Assembly: GCF_036785885.1 (NCBI RefSeq)
Contig: NC_092320.1
Location: 24,119,557 to 24,183,556 of the forward strand
Direction: 5' to 3'
From: Coffea arabica
Taxonomy: Eukaryota; Streptophyta; Magnoliopsida; Gentianales; Rubiaceae
DNA: 64,000 bases
Made by a program: the position numbers and the translations under genes
The notes under the pieces: model-generated
The model's input: only the letters and a program-made list of their open reading frames with translations
The model's database searches: none
What the model was told of the DNA's origin: nothing
Shown here: piece by piece, positions 13,035 through 25,935 of the stretch
Layout: the number at the start of each line of letters is the position of its first letter
How positions within the stretch are numbered: the stretch's first letter is position 1

Positions 13035-14611
13035 AGAGATAATTTTAGAAACTTCCCCTGAGGTTTTTAACTATTTCTCTTAGCCCTTTTGAAATTTTAA
13101 AAATTACATTTATCTTCCTTGATTGGACACTTTTGGTAATCAAAACTTAGAATAGGTTCAAATTTTTAATGAATACCCTAAAATGCCTTGTCTTGTAAAG
13201 TTTAATTTATTCTTCTAAATAATTGTAAAGTAATTTGATACAATTACTAAGAAATGAGTGTCAAGTTTTTCAGGCTAATATTTATTGTTTGGTAATCAAT
13301 TATAACAATAAATCTATCACTATAATAAGCTACTTTTTATACTACTTTATTGGGGAATTAGATTCTTTTTGAGATAGGGAATAAAGTGTCATCTTAATTT
13401 TTTTAAGGGATAATTTGAGAAACCTCCCCTGAGGTTTCTTATAATATTACTCAACTCCCCTGAGGTTTTAAAATATCACTTACCTCTCTTGGATTGATAT
13501 TTCTTGTAACATTTTAACTCCTTTGGAGAAAATACAAGAAAGATAAAATTTTTGTTCCAATACTACCCTTATATTATCCTACTTATGAAATTTATAATAA
13601 CAATAAAAAATAAAATAAGGTTAAAGTTTTATAAGGTGTAAATTTCTTGATGTAAACTATTTATTTTAGTTGTATTGGAACAAAAGAAAAATTTACACCT
13701 TGACAAATTTACATGTATGAAGAGATTATTTTACTTTTCAATACAGCTTAAACTACACCATGAATTAAAACATATTTCTCCAAAAAAATATCTTGACTTT
13801 CTTAATTGTAACTGTGCATGAAATTTTTTAAGGTGTTAATTACTCTCTAAAATCCTCCTAAGTGCTTGACCTTGATTGGATTCAATTTATTCATATCCTT
13901 TGTTATTTCACCATGATTCCAATATAAAGAAAAATGGACCATTATTAGCCAGTAATTTGTCTTTTAATTTACAATTTTTACTTTTAAATTTTTATTTTGT
14001 TTTGACTTTTTGGTTAAATAGTTATTAAGAGCAAGGGTAATGTTATCAATTTGTAACATTTTGATAGGAATATTTAGTCTTGTCAAGTTGATAAGGGAGA
14101 TAAGTGAAATTTTAAAAACTTGAGAGAGCTGAGTGATATTATGACAAACCTCAGGGGAGGTTTACGAAATTATCCCCTTTTTTTAAAGCTTGTGGACTAT
14201 TTGAGTGGTGAAACTACCATTGTTTGGTAGTGATTTTGTTTATACGTTATTATTAATTTATTCTTGATTTTGATACAAAAAAGAGTTACAAAAAGGTTAG
14301 ATGATAATACCAGCTATCAAACAAATGTTATTAGTTTGACATTTGATCAGGATAGAGTTAGGAACAACATTGATAGTTTTTTATTTTTATTTTTGATGAA
14401 ATATAAAAGACATGAATAAGAAGGAGAAAGGGAAAAAAAATTATAAAATCCATCCTTTGTATAAGCATAGCAAGGAAGGGAGTTTCAATTGAATGTTAAG
14501 GCTAGTGTTGTCATTTTAAATCGATAAAGGAGGTAGGTATAAATTTTAAAAGTTTGAGGATACTAAATGAAGTTATCAAAAATTTCAAGGAAGGTTTCTG
14601 AAATTATCCCC
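13035..14611. mobile_element. MULE-type MITE interrupted by a second copy
   Basis: The outer left end is GAGATAATTTTAGAAACTTCC at 13035. The outer right end is the inverted 'ggtttctgaaattatcccc' finishing at about 14611. Removing the nested element (13407-14177 plus one 9-bp duplication) leaves about 0.8 kb, the same size as the 6447-7254 member. Both outer ends show the family's 'cccctgaggttt' or 'gaggatactaaatgaagttatc' style sequence. Confidence 0.6.
13407..14177. mobile_element. Nested MULE-type MITE with perfect 9-bp target duplication
   Basis: The terminal inverted repeats are GGGATAATTTGAGAAACCTC at the left and the complement of 'gaggtttacgaaattatcccc' at the right. The next blocks ('ctcaactcccctgagg' and 'cctcaggggagg') are also inverted. 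The element is flanked on both sides by TTTTTTTAA (13398-13406 and 14178-14186), a perfect 9-bp target duplication typical of Mutator-like elements. There is no transposase, so the element is non-autonomous. Confidence 0.8.
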
Positions 14612-14667
14612 ATCTTAAAGATCAGGTTCTACTGTCCCGTGCAACTGTACCCACCCTCAATCCGCCA

Positions 14668-15260
14668 GGGCATCCACAATGATTTACACTCTTTAGAGTG
14701 TAATTCACATGTTCGCATTCCATTTTTTTCTTTTTTATTACACTTCCACTCACAATGGATTACACTCCACAAGGTATAATAGTATGGGTCCACAATTAAA
14801 TCACATATTTATTTTAATAATGCATAACTCATATCCCATAAATAAATAAAGTAATTTTTAAAAATAATTTTGTTATTTTTAAAAAATAAAATATTAACTT
14901 TCATTAGATTTTTTACCTTTTGAATTTTTTATTTTCTAAAAATAATATTATTAAATTTTAAATTTCAACAATATATCTTTTTTTATCTCTAAAAAATAAT
15001 ATATTGTTGTTTTTTGAAAAATAATTATGCAAACAAATTAAAACAAATTATGATACTTGTTGCAAACTAATTATTATGCAAATTAAAACAAATTATTATA
15101 GAATTTTTTATTTTCTAAAAATAATTATGCAAATCTAGTGCACCGTTAAAAAAAATTAACATTGAAACCATCAACATTTGCTGGACAAAATTTGAAGGAA
15201 TCTGACATTTTTTAATGAGTGGCCCACCCATTACACGGCCACAATTATGGAGTTGCTCTC
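14668..15260 (+). mobile_element. MITE, about 0.6 kb (GGGCATCCACAATG ends)
   Basis: The left end GGGCATCCACAATGATT and the right end, read in complement as GAGAGCAACTCCATAATTG, form imperfect terminal inverted repeats. The interior is AT-rich and non-coding. A partial inverted copy is at 3700-4105. The terminal sequence suggests PIF/Harbinger; the target duplication is not clear. Confidence 0.55.
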
Positions 15261-16130
15261 AGTAGCAATCATGAGGTTGATTACTGACGCGCTTCCAAAA
15301 TACTTAATAAAACATTTTCAATAAAAAAAACCTCAAAAATAAATGGTCCATCAATCGCAACGTTATCGCCGCGGTGTCTGGCTTTACATGTGTATACGTA
15401 TGCATTCTTTGTCCACAATCCATCACAATTGACGTATCATGACAAGGATCTTGCATTTTTGATTTCTCAGTTCACTGAAACTTATCTAGACTTTCAGACA
15501 ATTTTCTTTGGTACCCATCTGCTATATTTTCATCGAATCCTCTTCTTGCTTTTTGAAATTAAATTTAAATAATTTTAACTAAATTTTTTTATATAGTTAT
15601 AGCTTCCGAAAGTTCATTATTATAGTTGAACTATTGCAATATCTTACAAATTTATACTTTTTGTTTTACTCAAATCAAATTCTAATAAAATCGTGCTCAC
15701 AATCAGTAGTATCTTTGTTATAAAGTACACCGAGTGTGTTTGATAAGCCAATTATTTGGCTAAATATATTTGCTGACATCATCATTACAATTTTCAATAC
15801 ATCTTCTTATCTTCCCAATTACTTTTTTATCTCACATACATCACATCAAAAAAAGTACTACAATAAAAATATTTCAAATAACTTACAATCCAAACGCACT
15901 CACCGATTTATTGTTCGCCACTAGTAAATTATTTATGAATTTAATTTACATATGCTTTTTTCAAATATTATAATAGAACTTTGGATCCATTTGGCACACT
16001 TATTTTTGGCATGTTTAATAGACAATTTTTTTTTTCGACTTTAGTCATAGGAACACCCAAATTTATAAAAATATACCCTGCAATACTAAAAAAATATATG
16101 CCCATTTTCCTTTTCTACCATCACCTCATC
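15261..16130. other. AT-rich intergenic sequence upstream of CYP98A, nothing recognised
   Basis: Only short open frames of biased composition occur here, with no protein or RNA gene that I recognise. Confidence 0.5.
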
Positions 16131-16135
16131 TTTTA

Positions 16136-16620
16136 CCACCACCACCACCACCTCCGTTGCCCGCCGCCACTTTCCTATCTCTTTCCCTCCTCCTCCTCCT
16201 CCCCGCCACCCTTCTTCCCACCACCTTCTTTCCTCTCTTCCCCGTCCCCCCTTTGGTCTCCCTTCCCCCTACCATCCTAGATTCGGCCTTGCGACTAGAT
16301 CTGGTCATTGAAAGGAGGGGAGGCTCCTACCCCAAATCTGGTCGACCAAATTTGATTACATGAACAAAAGATCTGTATGTGCGATCAAATCTAGTCGTAA
16401 GGGGGAAGGGAGGGGGAGGGGTGCGATGGAATGAGAGAGGAGAGGGGTAGCGGAGAAAGGTGGGAGAGAAAAAGTTGAGAAGGGGTAGAGAGGAAGAGGT
16501 GAAGGGGAACAGGAAGGAGGGGATGGTGGGGGAGGATGTGCCCGTGGTGGTGGGCCAGAGACAGGGGGAATTGGTGATTACTTGTGGATGTAGTGGCAAC
16601 TGGCAAAGGCAGGGGCAGGT
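16136..16620. repeat. Pyrimidine tract followed by inverted purine tract
   Basis: On the plus strand, about 16136-16270 is almost pure C/T (CACC, CCTCCT, TTCCC words), and about 16397-16560 is almost pure G/A. Between them lie 'gatctggtc', 'aaatctggtcgacc' and 'gatcaaatctagtcg' repeats. The two tracts are imperfect inverted copies, so the region could form a large hairpin or local triplex. It ends about 320 bp before the CYP98A start codon. It may be a foldback element or a composition-biased promoter region. The long open frames in it are low-complexity and not real genes. Confidence 0.6.
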
Positions 16621-16759
16621 GACAGATGGTAGAGTTTAATAAATATTTCCCAATTTTAGTTTTTTTTTTTTTGGATAAGAAAGAACTGCATTCAAAATAT
16701 CCCAATTACTTAGCGTATACAAATATTTTTGTAAAATTTGTACAAATGGAGCCCGGTCT

Positions 16760-16877
16760 ACCAAACAATTATACACAACCGACGAAGCCACCAACTCCAC
16801 TCTTTTATATACCATGTCGTCATAGTTTCAAACTCGACAATTCTAGAGAACCGGACAAGCCACCGTTCCCACCAACT
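16760..16877 (+). promoter_or_regulatory. Three AC-type (MYB/SMRE) sites and TATA box of CYP98A
   Basis: ACCAAAC at 16760-16766, ACCAACT at 16790-16796 and ACCAACT at 16871-16877 all fit the secondary-wall MYB-responsive consensus ACC(A/T)A(A/C)(T/C). Such sites control many phenylpropanoid genes. A TATATA box at 16806-16811 lies 127 bp before the start codon. The second and third sites sit in a short direct repeat ('ccaccaactccact', 81 bp apart). The sites are seen directly; the regulation is inferred from the family. Confidence 0.5.
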
Positions 16878-16937
16878 CCACTATTTTATTTTATTTTATT
16901 TTTCACAGTTTCAAATCTCAAACCTTCGTATTAACCA

Positions 16938-19900
16938 ATGGCTCTGCTTCTGATCCTCCTCCCAGTTGCCTTCATCTTCCTAGCCTACAGCCTCTATGAA
17001 CGCCTTAGATTCAAACTGCCACCCGGGCCACGGCCAAAACCGGTGGTCGGAAACATTTACGACATAAAACCGGTGAGGTTCAAGTGCTATGCGGAGTGGT
17101 CAAAACTCTATGGTCCAATATTTTCTGTCTACTTCGGTTCCCAGCTGAATACTGTTGTGAACACTGCAGAACTGGCCAAAGAAGTTCTTAAAGACAATGA
17201 TCAGCAATTGGCAGATAGGTACAGGAGTAGACCCTCTGCCAGAATGAGCAGAAATGGCCAAGATTTGATATGGGCTGATTATGGTCCTCATTATGTGAAG
17301 GTCAGAAAACTGTGCAATCTTGAACTCTTCACTCCAAAAAGACTGGAAGGCCTTAGACCTTTAAGAGAGGATGAAGTTACAGCCATGGTTGATTCCATCT
17401 TCAAGGACTGCACCATACCTGGTATTGTTTTCTTAATTTTCCACCAAAAAAAAAAAAAAACATTTTTGTTTTCAGTACTCCAAATTCTTGGTTTGTTCTT
17501 GATTGGATTTCTTCATCTGTTTGGTTTAGATCTTGAACACTACTATCTCATTCATTTAGTGTTTGCTTGCTTACCATTCATATGGTAGGTGATTTGGACC
17601 ATTCAGTCATAGATTGTCTTCGCAATACCGAAATGCAACCAACAATAAGAAAAGCTAACTAAATTATTTGCTTAGTTTTCATAACACTCTAAGATTGTAA
17701 TTTATTGGTAAAGAAAATTGTAAACGGGTATGAATACTGAAAACAAAACCAATGACAAAATACATCAATGTGGAGGAAAATAGCCCTCTTAGATTCACAA
17801 AGTTGAATACTTTGAGCTGACTGCAATTAAATTTGAAGAAATATTGGGGAACATTTTTCAATTTGGTACATATCTCAAAAGTGCATATTTCAACCATCAA
17901 TAATAAATTCTCCTGTTTAGCCACCCCACTGGTCAGTCCATCCATGTTCTCTTTATGGCAAATTTGTGCTAATTTTGTCGGTTCGCCATCAAAGGTGAGG
18001 GAACAAAGGTACTGACATCCCTCCAGTCTCCTCGCATTAATGATGCTCGTGATTAATTTCTTTTTCTTCTTTTATAAAAAAAGCAAAAGTAATTTATTAT
18101 ACAAACCCTTCGAATTGGAAGAATAGGTTACAATTCACCCCCAAAATGTTTGGGATTGGTGCACAAGCCCCTTAGATTAGAAATAAAAGAATGATACCTT
18201 TTGGCAAAATTATCCCACTCTTTTTAGACTTTTTTTTTTTCTTGTAGTTTTTAACTAGTAGCAATTTTCTTCTTTTACAGTGCCTTTTCTTCTGCTACAC
18301 CAGAGTAACGCTTTGAAATCTTTTATCTTATTGGATTTTGATGTCTCACCACTTGATGTACATCTTATGCAAAATAAAAAATTTAATCAACTTAAGTTTG
18401 TTGGACAAAAAGTTACTAAAAAAATTTAAAAAAAAAAGAAAAGATCCTTACGTTTTTATGATAAAAAAATATACCTGAAAAACAACATTCTAGAATTATG
18501 TAACTGTTCTAATGCTGAACATTGCAAAAGTCATGCTCATGTAAATGGAATAATAATCACTTCTGCTATACTGGAATAATGATTTAAATTCTTTTATTTT
18601 ATTGGATTTTAATTGTTCACTACTTGATGTAAATTTTCTAAACAGTACTTGCTTTTTTTAATATAAAATAATACGCATGAGACACATTTTTCTACAATTG
18701 TCTGGCCATGGAAATGGAATAATCATGACACTCCATTAAGGGTCCAAGAAAAAGCAGGTAAGGTAACTTTCTTTGACAAGTTGATTGATATGAATGGGGT
18801 AGGTGGGTTTGCATAAAGGGGGAGAAACAAACGACAATTGTGGTAGGTGAAACTGGAAAGTCTACTTATTGCTTTGGATGAGAAAAAGTTGTGGGAAAGA
18901 ACCAAAGTCGTAGTCACTGGGAAATTCAAGTTGGAAATCAGGATCAGTGCTGAAAACGTGAGAAAAACGTTTTGCATTTTGTTTCGGGAAATCAGTGCTG
19001 CAAATCTTCTAAGGATACCCTAGATCAAACTGAAATATGAATTTGTTAAATTACTGAATTAGGTACTGAAATCCTAGTATTTGAACGTATTTTATATTAA
19101 GTGATTAGTGGACAGTTTTTCGTTTATTTTTGAAAATAAGTTTTGCTTTAGGTAATTTGGAGCCATTTAATTAATTTAGATATTTTATATCTTTTTATCA
19201 AATATATTTGTACATATTAAGGTCCGAACTTATTAAATTTAAAATACTAAATTGGACTATCAAACAGGGCAATCTAAAGTCTGGAGTTAAGTATTGTTGC
19301 TAGTTTGAAATCGTTTTAAATAGCTCTAAGTATCCTTAACTTCGATTGAACTCTTAGAACATATATGGAAAATTATTTGACTATATGGAGACAGTTTTTT
19401 TAAAATGATTTGATAACTGGAATTTGTCAATTTATTTGGAACTGCATTAATCTTTTACACCAAACATCTTTTATACTGCCCGAAGGTTTTTATTAACGTC
19501 AACTTTTCTTTTCCTTTCAAAATTCCAAGTGGGCAAATACTGAAAAGTCTGGCCACGCCAATAGTTTCAAATATAAGGCTGTAAAGGTCAAAGAATTAAC
19601 TTCACTTGGTCATATCTATGTCCCTTTCGGTCTGAAATTAACCTGTGGGTGGAAAGAAGGTAATGATTAGACAACTGGCAATTCCCTACACATTTTCTCA
19701 TATGCTCAGTTATAGCCTATATTGTGAAAATTCTTAGTTGACTTAGAACAAAAAAATTGAAATAAAAAAGGGGCTAAGCCTACGTGTCTCTCCGTACTAA
19801 ATTCACACCTTGTGCAAATTTACGTATTAATGATACAAGTTATCTAAATAATAAAAGTATAGTTTCAGAATGGATGGTTGTAGATTTAGTTCTCCATTGG

Positions 19901-21228
19901 ATAACTAATGGGAACTCTTTTTAATGTCCACCTAATTTAGTCACAAAATTTTATTCAAGTCAGGATGAAAGTCTTGAATAGGCTAAAGTGGGACAACGGG
20001 CTCAGATCCGCATTGCTGAATTTTGTCTAATTTTTTTTTTTTTTTTTATTTTAACACTTGAACATGCAGAAAACAAAGGCAAGAGCCTGTTGATGCGCAA
20101 CTACTTGGGATCAGTAGCATTCAACAACATTACAAGGCTAACATTTGGGAAGAGGTTCATGAATTCAGAGGGTGTGGTTGATGAACAAGGCCAAGAGTTT
20201 AAGGGCATTGTATCAAATGGGATAAGGATTGGTGCAAAACTCTCCGTGGCAGATCACATTCCTTGGCTTCGTTGGATGTTTGTAGGCGAAAATGAGGACC
20301 TGGATAAGCACAATGCGCGGAGAGACAAACTGACCAGAATGATCATGGAAGAGCACACCCTTGCAAGGCAAAAGAGTGGCAATACTAAGCAGCATTTTGT
20401 TGATGCATTGCTCACTCTTCAAAAGCAATATGAATTGAGCGATGACACTGTCATTGGACTCCTTTGGGTAAGTAGTGGCCTATTTTCACTTTGCTAGCTC
20501 CAAGGAAAGAAAGGTAAAAGGAAAAGAAAGATAGCAGCTCCATCTATTGCAAAATAGGATTTAATGTTGTCCAAATTATGCAGGACATGATTACTGCTGG
20601 CATGGATACAACCACAATCTCAGTAGAATGGGCAATGGCAGAGCTGGTGAAGAATCCAAGGGTGCAGCAAAAGGCGCAAGAGGAACTTGACCGAGTCATT
20701 GGCTCCGATAGAATCATGACTGAAGCTGATTTTGCAAAGCTCCCATACTTACAGTGTGTAGCTAAGGAAGCTCTAAGGCTGCACCCTCCAACTCCACTAA
20801 TGCTTCCTCATAGAGCCAATGCCAATGTGAAGATCGGTGGTTATGACATCCCTAAAGGGTCTATCGTGCACGTTAACGTCTGGGCGATTGCTCGTGATCC
20901 TGCAGCCTGGAAAAATCCACTGGAATTCCGACCTGAGAGATTCCTGGAGGAAGATGTTGACATCAAGGGCCACGATTATCGGCTCCTGCCTTTTGGTGCT
21001 GGAAGGAGGATCTGCCCTGGTGCACAACTTGCACTCAATCTGGTCACTTCTATGCTGGGGCATTTGTTGCACCACTTTACTTGGTCTCCACCACCTGGGG
21101 TCAGGCCTGAAGAGATTGACCTGGAAGAGAGCCCTGGAACAGTTACTTATATGAGAACCCCTTTGCAAGCTGTTGCAACACCAAGATTGCCTGCACATTT
21201 GTACAATCGTGTGCCAGTAGAGCTGTAA
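16938..21228 (+). CDS. CYP98A: CYP98A cytochrome P450, p-coumaroyl shikimate/quinate 3'-hydroxylase (C3'H)
   Basis: CYP98A enzymes are ER-anchored P450s that hydroxylate p-coumaroyl shikimate or quinate at the 3' position. They feed lignin (G/S units) and chlorogenic acid synthesis. I infer three exons: 16938-17421, 20070-20467 and 20584-21228, with GT-AG introns of 2648 and 116 bp. They join in frame to 1527 nt, or 508 aa, the usual CYP98A length. Visible features are an N-terminal membrane anchor (residues 2-20), a PPGPRP hinge (28-33), the I-helix AGMDTT (299-304), K-helix E356-x-x-R359, PERF (411-414) and the heme loop [10 protein letters not shown] with Cys438. The junction codon between exons 1 and 2 is Glu (G|AA). 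All catalytic signatures are intact, so the gene looks functional. It is convergent with the phytocystatin gene. Which acyl ester is preferred cannot be told from sequence. Confidence 0.95.
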
Positions 21229-22158
21229 TGCTTCCTTTCTCTTGTTACTAAATTTTCAGCTTGCAAGAGTTGCTTCACTTCCAACTCTCCATTTGATTGT
21301 GAAGAACTTGTTGGATTCTCCGAGGTATTTGAGAAAAGCTACTATTTTTCTAGGAAAAATAAAATAAGGGTTTTCTATGATTTAAAGAGATTTTCTTTTA
21401 TTGTCAAACTTTACCACAATTTAAGTTTGATCTGAAACTTTCTGGAGTGTAGTATGTTAATCTTGAAATATATATTAGCATTTGCTATGGACATCATCAT
21501 GCCCAAACAGGCAGTGACTTTTACCCCATTAAACAGCAAAACAAACCTGGCTAAACAGGTTAAATTGTTGGATGCCGGTGAAAATTGTGATGTGATGATA
21601 ACCTTTTCCCACAAAGAATTCTTGCCAATATGTTGCTTTAAGGAAAGTAAAATTACTGCTCAGGAAGTCAGTTGCCTTTTTGAAGGCAAAAGCACCTTTA
21701 TCCCTTTCCGGTCTCTGATATGCCAACTGGCCCAAAATCCCACCATATGTGCTAGCAAACTAATTTATTTGAATTAGAAACCAAACCCACATGGTGCTAT
21801 ACTGAAGCTATTCAGCTTAAATACAAGAGATTTACATTAAATCAACTGAGAAACATCATTCTCATACTACAGTATTATGCGTACACATACACAGTAAATA
21901 TGTTGTGCCATTTTCCTGCTAAACACAGATTTAACTGAGTGCATATTCTAAAACTAGCAAGTTTTTTAGCTATCTTATTCTATATTATCATCCCTCAACA
22001 ACTAACCATATTAGGCAGCATATATCAACATAACTATAAGTTGCAGAAATTTTGACACCATTAAACACTATAGGCTCCAAATTGAAGAAAATAAACTTTG
22101 CATCAACAGTTTGCAAGTTCTCTGATGCTCCTGTTGAAACACAGGACTCGATCAAACT

Positions 22159-25100
22159 TTATGGCTTTTTCAAATGACCTGAAAATATAAAGAAGCAACT
22201 AACGTCAAATTTAATCAGGACATTGGCATGTAAATCTGAACTAAGATAGAGGAGGAGGAACAAAAAAAAAAGCATTATCACAACAATCAAGAGCAGTTCA
22301 CATCGTAAGTGCTTAAAAGAATAACGAGAGGAATAAGTTGCAACCTTTGCCTTAGCTAAAAGATTGCTACATGTCATATGGTATTAATGACATGTAAGAG
22401 CATGAAAGTATTAGGCAACTACATCATGGCCTTGAGGAAAAAAGTGCTGCATCTAATATACTCCAGCATCATATATTGGCAATCTCTGCCATCTCATCTG
22501 AGGTTATCCATAGAACAGAAAAGCTTATCGAAGTTTTAATGTTATTTACCCCCACCTCCTTCTTTTATCCCAATTGATCTGATACACATTAAGAAATGCA
22601 CATACTATCAAGAGGCCAAAGCTTATATCAGTATATAATGCCGTGGTAGAATGCATTGGTTTCAGAGGTCATCCAAAATAAGAAAGTCCAATATAAACTA
22701 CACCTCAAAACAATGTTCACCACCAGTTCTGCTTGGGCTGGTGACTAGGCTTGGAAGAAACCATAACTTGTAGCTGCTACAGCCCAAACCTCATATGTGT
22801 TTTAGGAAAAATAAAAAAAAGGGGTTCTATGCACTTGATAGTATGTATAAGCAGGTGGGACCTAACTACGTAATAATAGTTCCTAAGCTATCATAGATAA
22901 TTGTTTAAGGCCCAATATACTGACAAGTTCTAAGCTATCACAAAAGAATTGCTGCAGCTCCTCGTAAAATTACAAATGAATTCTAAAACTGGATTTAGCG
23001 CAGACCTGCTAATATGCTTGAAGGAAACCATTTAAAAGATTGTACATTACACTTCTGTGAGGAAGGGAGCTAAAGGCCAAATGAACTAGAAAATATGTTT
23101 GTTGAAAAGGCTACACTATGATGATGGCATGGTTAACAAGCTGTCTTATCTGAATGCTTAAAATGCCCCTAACAAACTCATGTTCAAAAAGAGCATTATA
23201 AGAAACAGCATCAAGCTGTTTACTTATCCAAAGACAAAAGCATGGAACCCTCCAGTGAATGAAGCATACATAAGTTAGGCAATTAAGTTTTGAATAACAT
23301 ATATTCATCTCATCTGAATGCTTCAACAATTTGAAATCTAAACGCAGCTACAATGGAAAGGGTGTAAAAGTTGCTTACAGCCGTAATCAGGGAATAAATA
23401 ACAACCAAAATCATACTCAGGAAATTGGCCAATATTCAAAGGAACCAACTAAATGCCTTTTTCTTTTTCTTCCTTAAACTTGCTCCATTTATTTTCCTTC
23501 TCTCCTCAAATCACCAAATCTTTTTATGGAGTACAATATACAATATTATCAACCGTGAAACGAACTTAGCATCCAACTAAAGCAGAGTAGCTTAATGCTG
23601 AGACAAGAATCTGGTCCTACTGAGTCCACCACATCGTCCTAGTAGTTCTTTACCCAAATCATCCCATTGATTTTCCACTTACCCGCATACAAAAAATAAG
23701 AGGTAATTAATTATATATTGCTCAGCAAATAAAGTTAAATGGATAATGTAACATGATCCAGTTAAACTATCAAAGACACCAAAGTATTAACTTAATACAT
23801 GACCATGTTAAAGAACAACTCTCAGAGAATTTATATAAATTGTGAATAGTGGTCAAGAACTTATTTTAGGCCTTTGGTCGCAAGTAAAACAGACCAAAAA
23901 CATATGAGTGAATGATTAAGTTCCAACATCTATGTGGAAGGAGGTATCAAAAACAAAAACATTTACAGAATCAAACTAAAAAGCATTAGGACCTCATAAG
24001 TGATGAAAAGCAGCTTGGTAATTGACCAATGAAATAGCGTCAATTGGACAAATAAGAACACTACAATATTATTTACATTGTATATAATGTGGAATTAGTG
24101 GGCTTCACAATCTTATTTGGAGCATCTTCATTGACCAATGACCAACTGCTAGGCTTGCCAAGCAGTAGGTCCGCCCACAATAAAATTTCCAAGTATTATT
24201 CACTTGATGAAGTTTCACTAAGAAGATATTTCCAAGAAAAGGTGCTGAGCACGAAAAAGCTTCATTTTGGACAAGTCCACTTCAGTGCAATAGTCAACTG
24301 TAACTTTTTAAGAAGGAACTCAATACATCAGAAGTAATTGAATATCTTGGTTACTATGCAGTTATTCAACACATTGTAACGCAGAAAACAAGACAAGAAC
24401 CATCTTGATGATACTTTTGATGACATGATTCTCTTCAAGTTTGTGATACAGAGGCGAAATTAGATAGAACATGGCTATATCCTATTCCGCATCAACATGT
24501 CCAAACTCATAGTCATGTAAAGAAATTCTTGGTTTAGATTGTTTAAAGGTCAACAACATGCAGCTAACAACCATCTCAAACAATTCACATTCTTTTCTTG
24601 CCCAATTCCCTAATCTCAAATTCAAACAACTACTCACTAGACAGTTAATTCTTGCACAACCAGGTTCAACATAAATTACCTAATCTTATCTCAATCTTAA
24701 GATCTCCTACAAGAACTTTGAGTGATGAAAATTAAAACAAAATGAATCTTCAGCGAGAATTTATATGATCAGCAAAAGCTCCAAGATATGCTATTTGAGG
24801 TTAATGTTTGCTCACAAGTTTAATTTAAGAAACATATCTAACCTTGGTTAAGACCAAGGTCCGAAGTAGTGAATGAAGGGATGTCTCTAGTGTGCCTAAA
24901 TTCCTCCAATTTCTTGAAGTTCATCCATGGCTTCACCCAAACTTTTGCTTCATATATCTGTTTCTTCCCAGCATCAATTGCCTCCAGAGTAAGATGATAC
25001 ACCTTACCAGCAACCACCTGCTCTTTGGCTTTGATCACCCTTCCAAATTCAAGAAGCGCGTTCTATGTCCAGAAAAAGGAAATACAATAAATTACATATA

Positions 25101-25796
25101 ATCCAAATTCCAAAAACAGTAGGTGAAGAAAGGACATTAACAAACGCTGTCCAGGAATCGTTTCCACATTAATTCATTCTTCTTTTTTCTTCTTCTCTTA
25201 TTCTTTTTTTTTTTTTTTTAAATATAAAAACTCACCAACATGCATCCGTTATTTTAGAAAAATCCGCAATATTAACCTCAGAACACAACCATCTAAAACT
25301 TACATAAATTTAGTTTCCCTGAAACCATCAACTAAGGGTTTCTTTCATCAAAAAAATTGGGAAATCCCTAGCTAATCATTCCCTAAAGCCACATAATTTA
25401 AGAGAAAAAATGAACACCCAAAAAACCCTTAAAAAGAATTTGAACGCTGGGATTCCCACCTCTTCTAATCGAATTAAAAATCAATAATCAAGATTTTTTT
25501 TTTCAAAATAAGATAAAGGGCGCGTAAACAAATAGCCAAATCAAGAACCAAGAGAAAGAAAACAGCGATTAATGAATAAAGACCTCTTTCTTGTTGTGTT
25601 CTTGAACAGCAAAACGACCAATGCTTTCAATTTCTCCATTATTCTGATCTCCTCGGTAGCCATGGCTTCCCCCAAGAACACTTCCACTCTCCTTCATCTT
25701 TATGAACCCTTTTTCCTCGCACGATTCAGAAATCACAGAGACCGCGCCGAAAAGACAAAGAAAGCAAAGAAGACTAGTACTAGTGCTGATCTTCAT
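22159..25796 (-). CDS. Phytocystatin, secreted cysteine protease inhibitor (three inferred exons)
   Basis: Phytocystatins block papain-like and related cysteine proteases. Exon 1 is 25796-25584 (71 codons) and starts with a hydrophobic signal peptide (residues 1 to about 23). It holds the N-terminal Gly pair (LGG, 41-43) and the plant cystatin signature [10 protein letters not shown] (59-68). Exon 2 (25062-24843) carries the reactive loop QVVAG (86-90) and the second loop PW (116-117). Intron 1 (521 bp) has GT-AG ends. Exon 2 can be read 3 nt past its proposed donor to a TAG, giving ...LNQG and a stop (145 aa). I prefer splicing at AAG|GTTAG to an acceptor after TTTATATTTTCAG at 22179, adding HLKKP and a TAA at 22159, for 150 aa in total. 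The legumain-inhibiting C-terminal domain of long phytocystatins was not found. The short-exon join is inference; the two main exons are firm. Confidence 0.85.
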
Positions 25797-25935
25797 GGTT
25801 ATAGCTTTGATTTGAACTATTTCTGCGATTCCTTGGTTTTAATTTAAGGTTGTTTTTGGGTTTCTAGCGGAATCCGATGCATTTATTCTCGTTTTTGCTT
25901 TGCGGGTAAGAAATTTTGGTGCGAAAGTTAGTTGG

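Noticed and set aside
15981..16705. Several overlapping open frames with His-, Pro- or Arg-rich proteins
   Set aside because: They arise from the pyrimidine/purine tract. Composition-driven frames appear on both strands and none resembles a known domain.
17422..20069. Open frames inside the first CYP98A intron
   Set aside because: They are short, unconserved and interrupted; the exon junctions on both sides join in frame.
20797..21198. 133-aa minus-strand frame opposite CYP98A exon 3
   Set aside because: It is a shadow of the P450 exon and the encoded protein matches nothing.
21454..21777. 107-aa plus-strand frame 3' of CYP98A
   Set aside because: No family is recognised. The region is better explained as 3' flank between two convergent genes, probably including the phytocystatin 3' UTR.
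24089..24337. 82-aa plus-strand frame
   Set aside because: It lies in the inferred second intron of the phytocystatin on the other strand and has no recognisable similarity.
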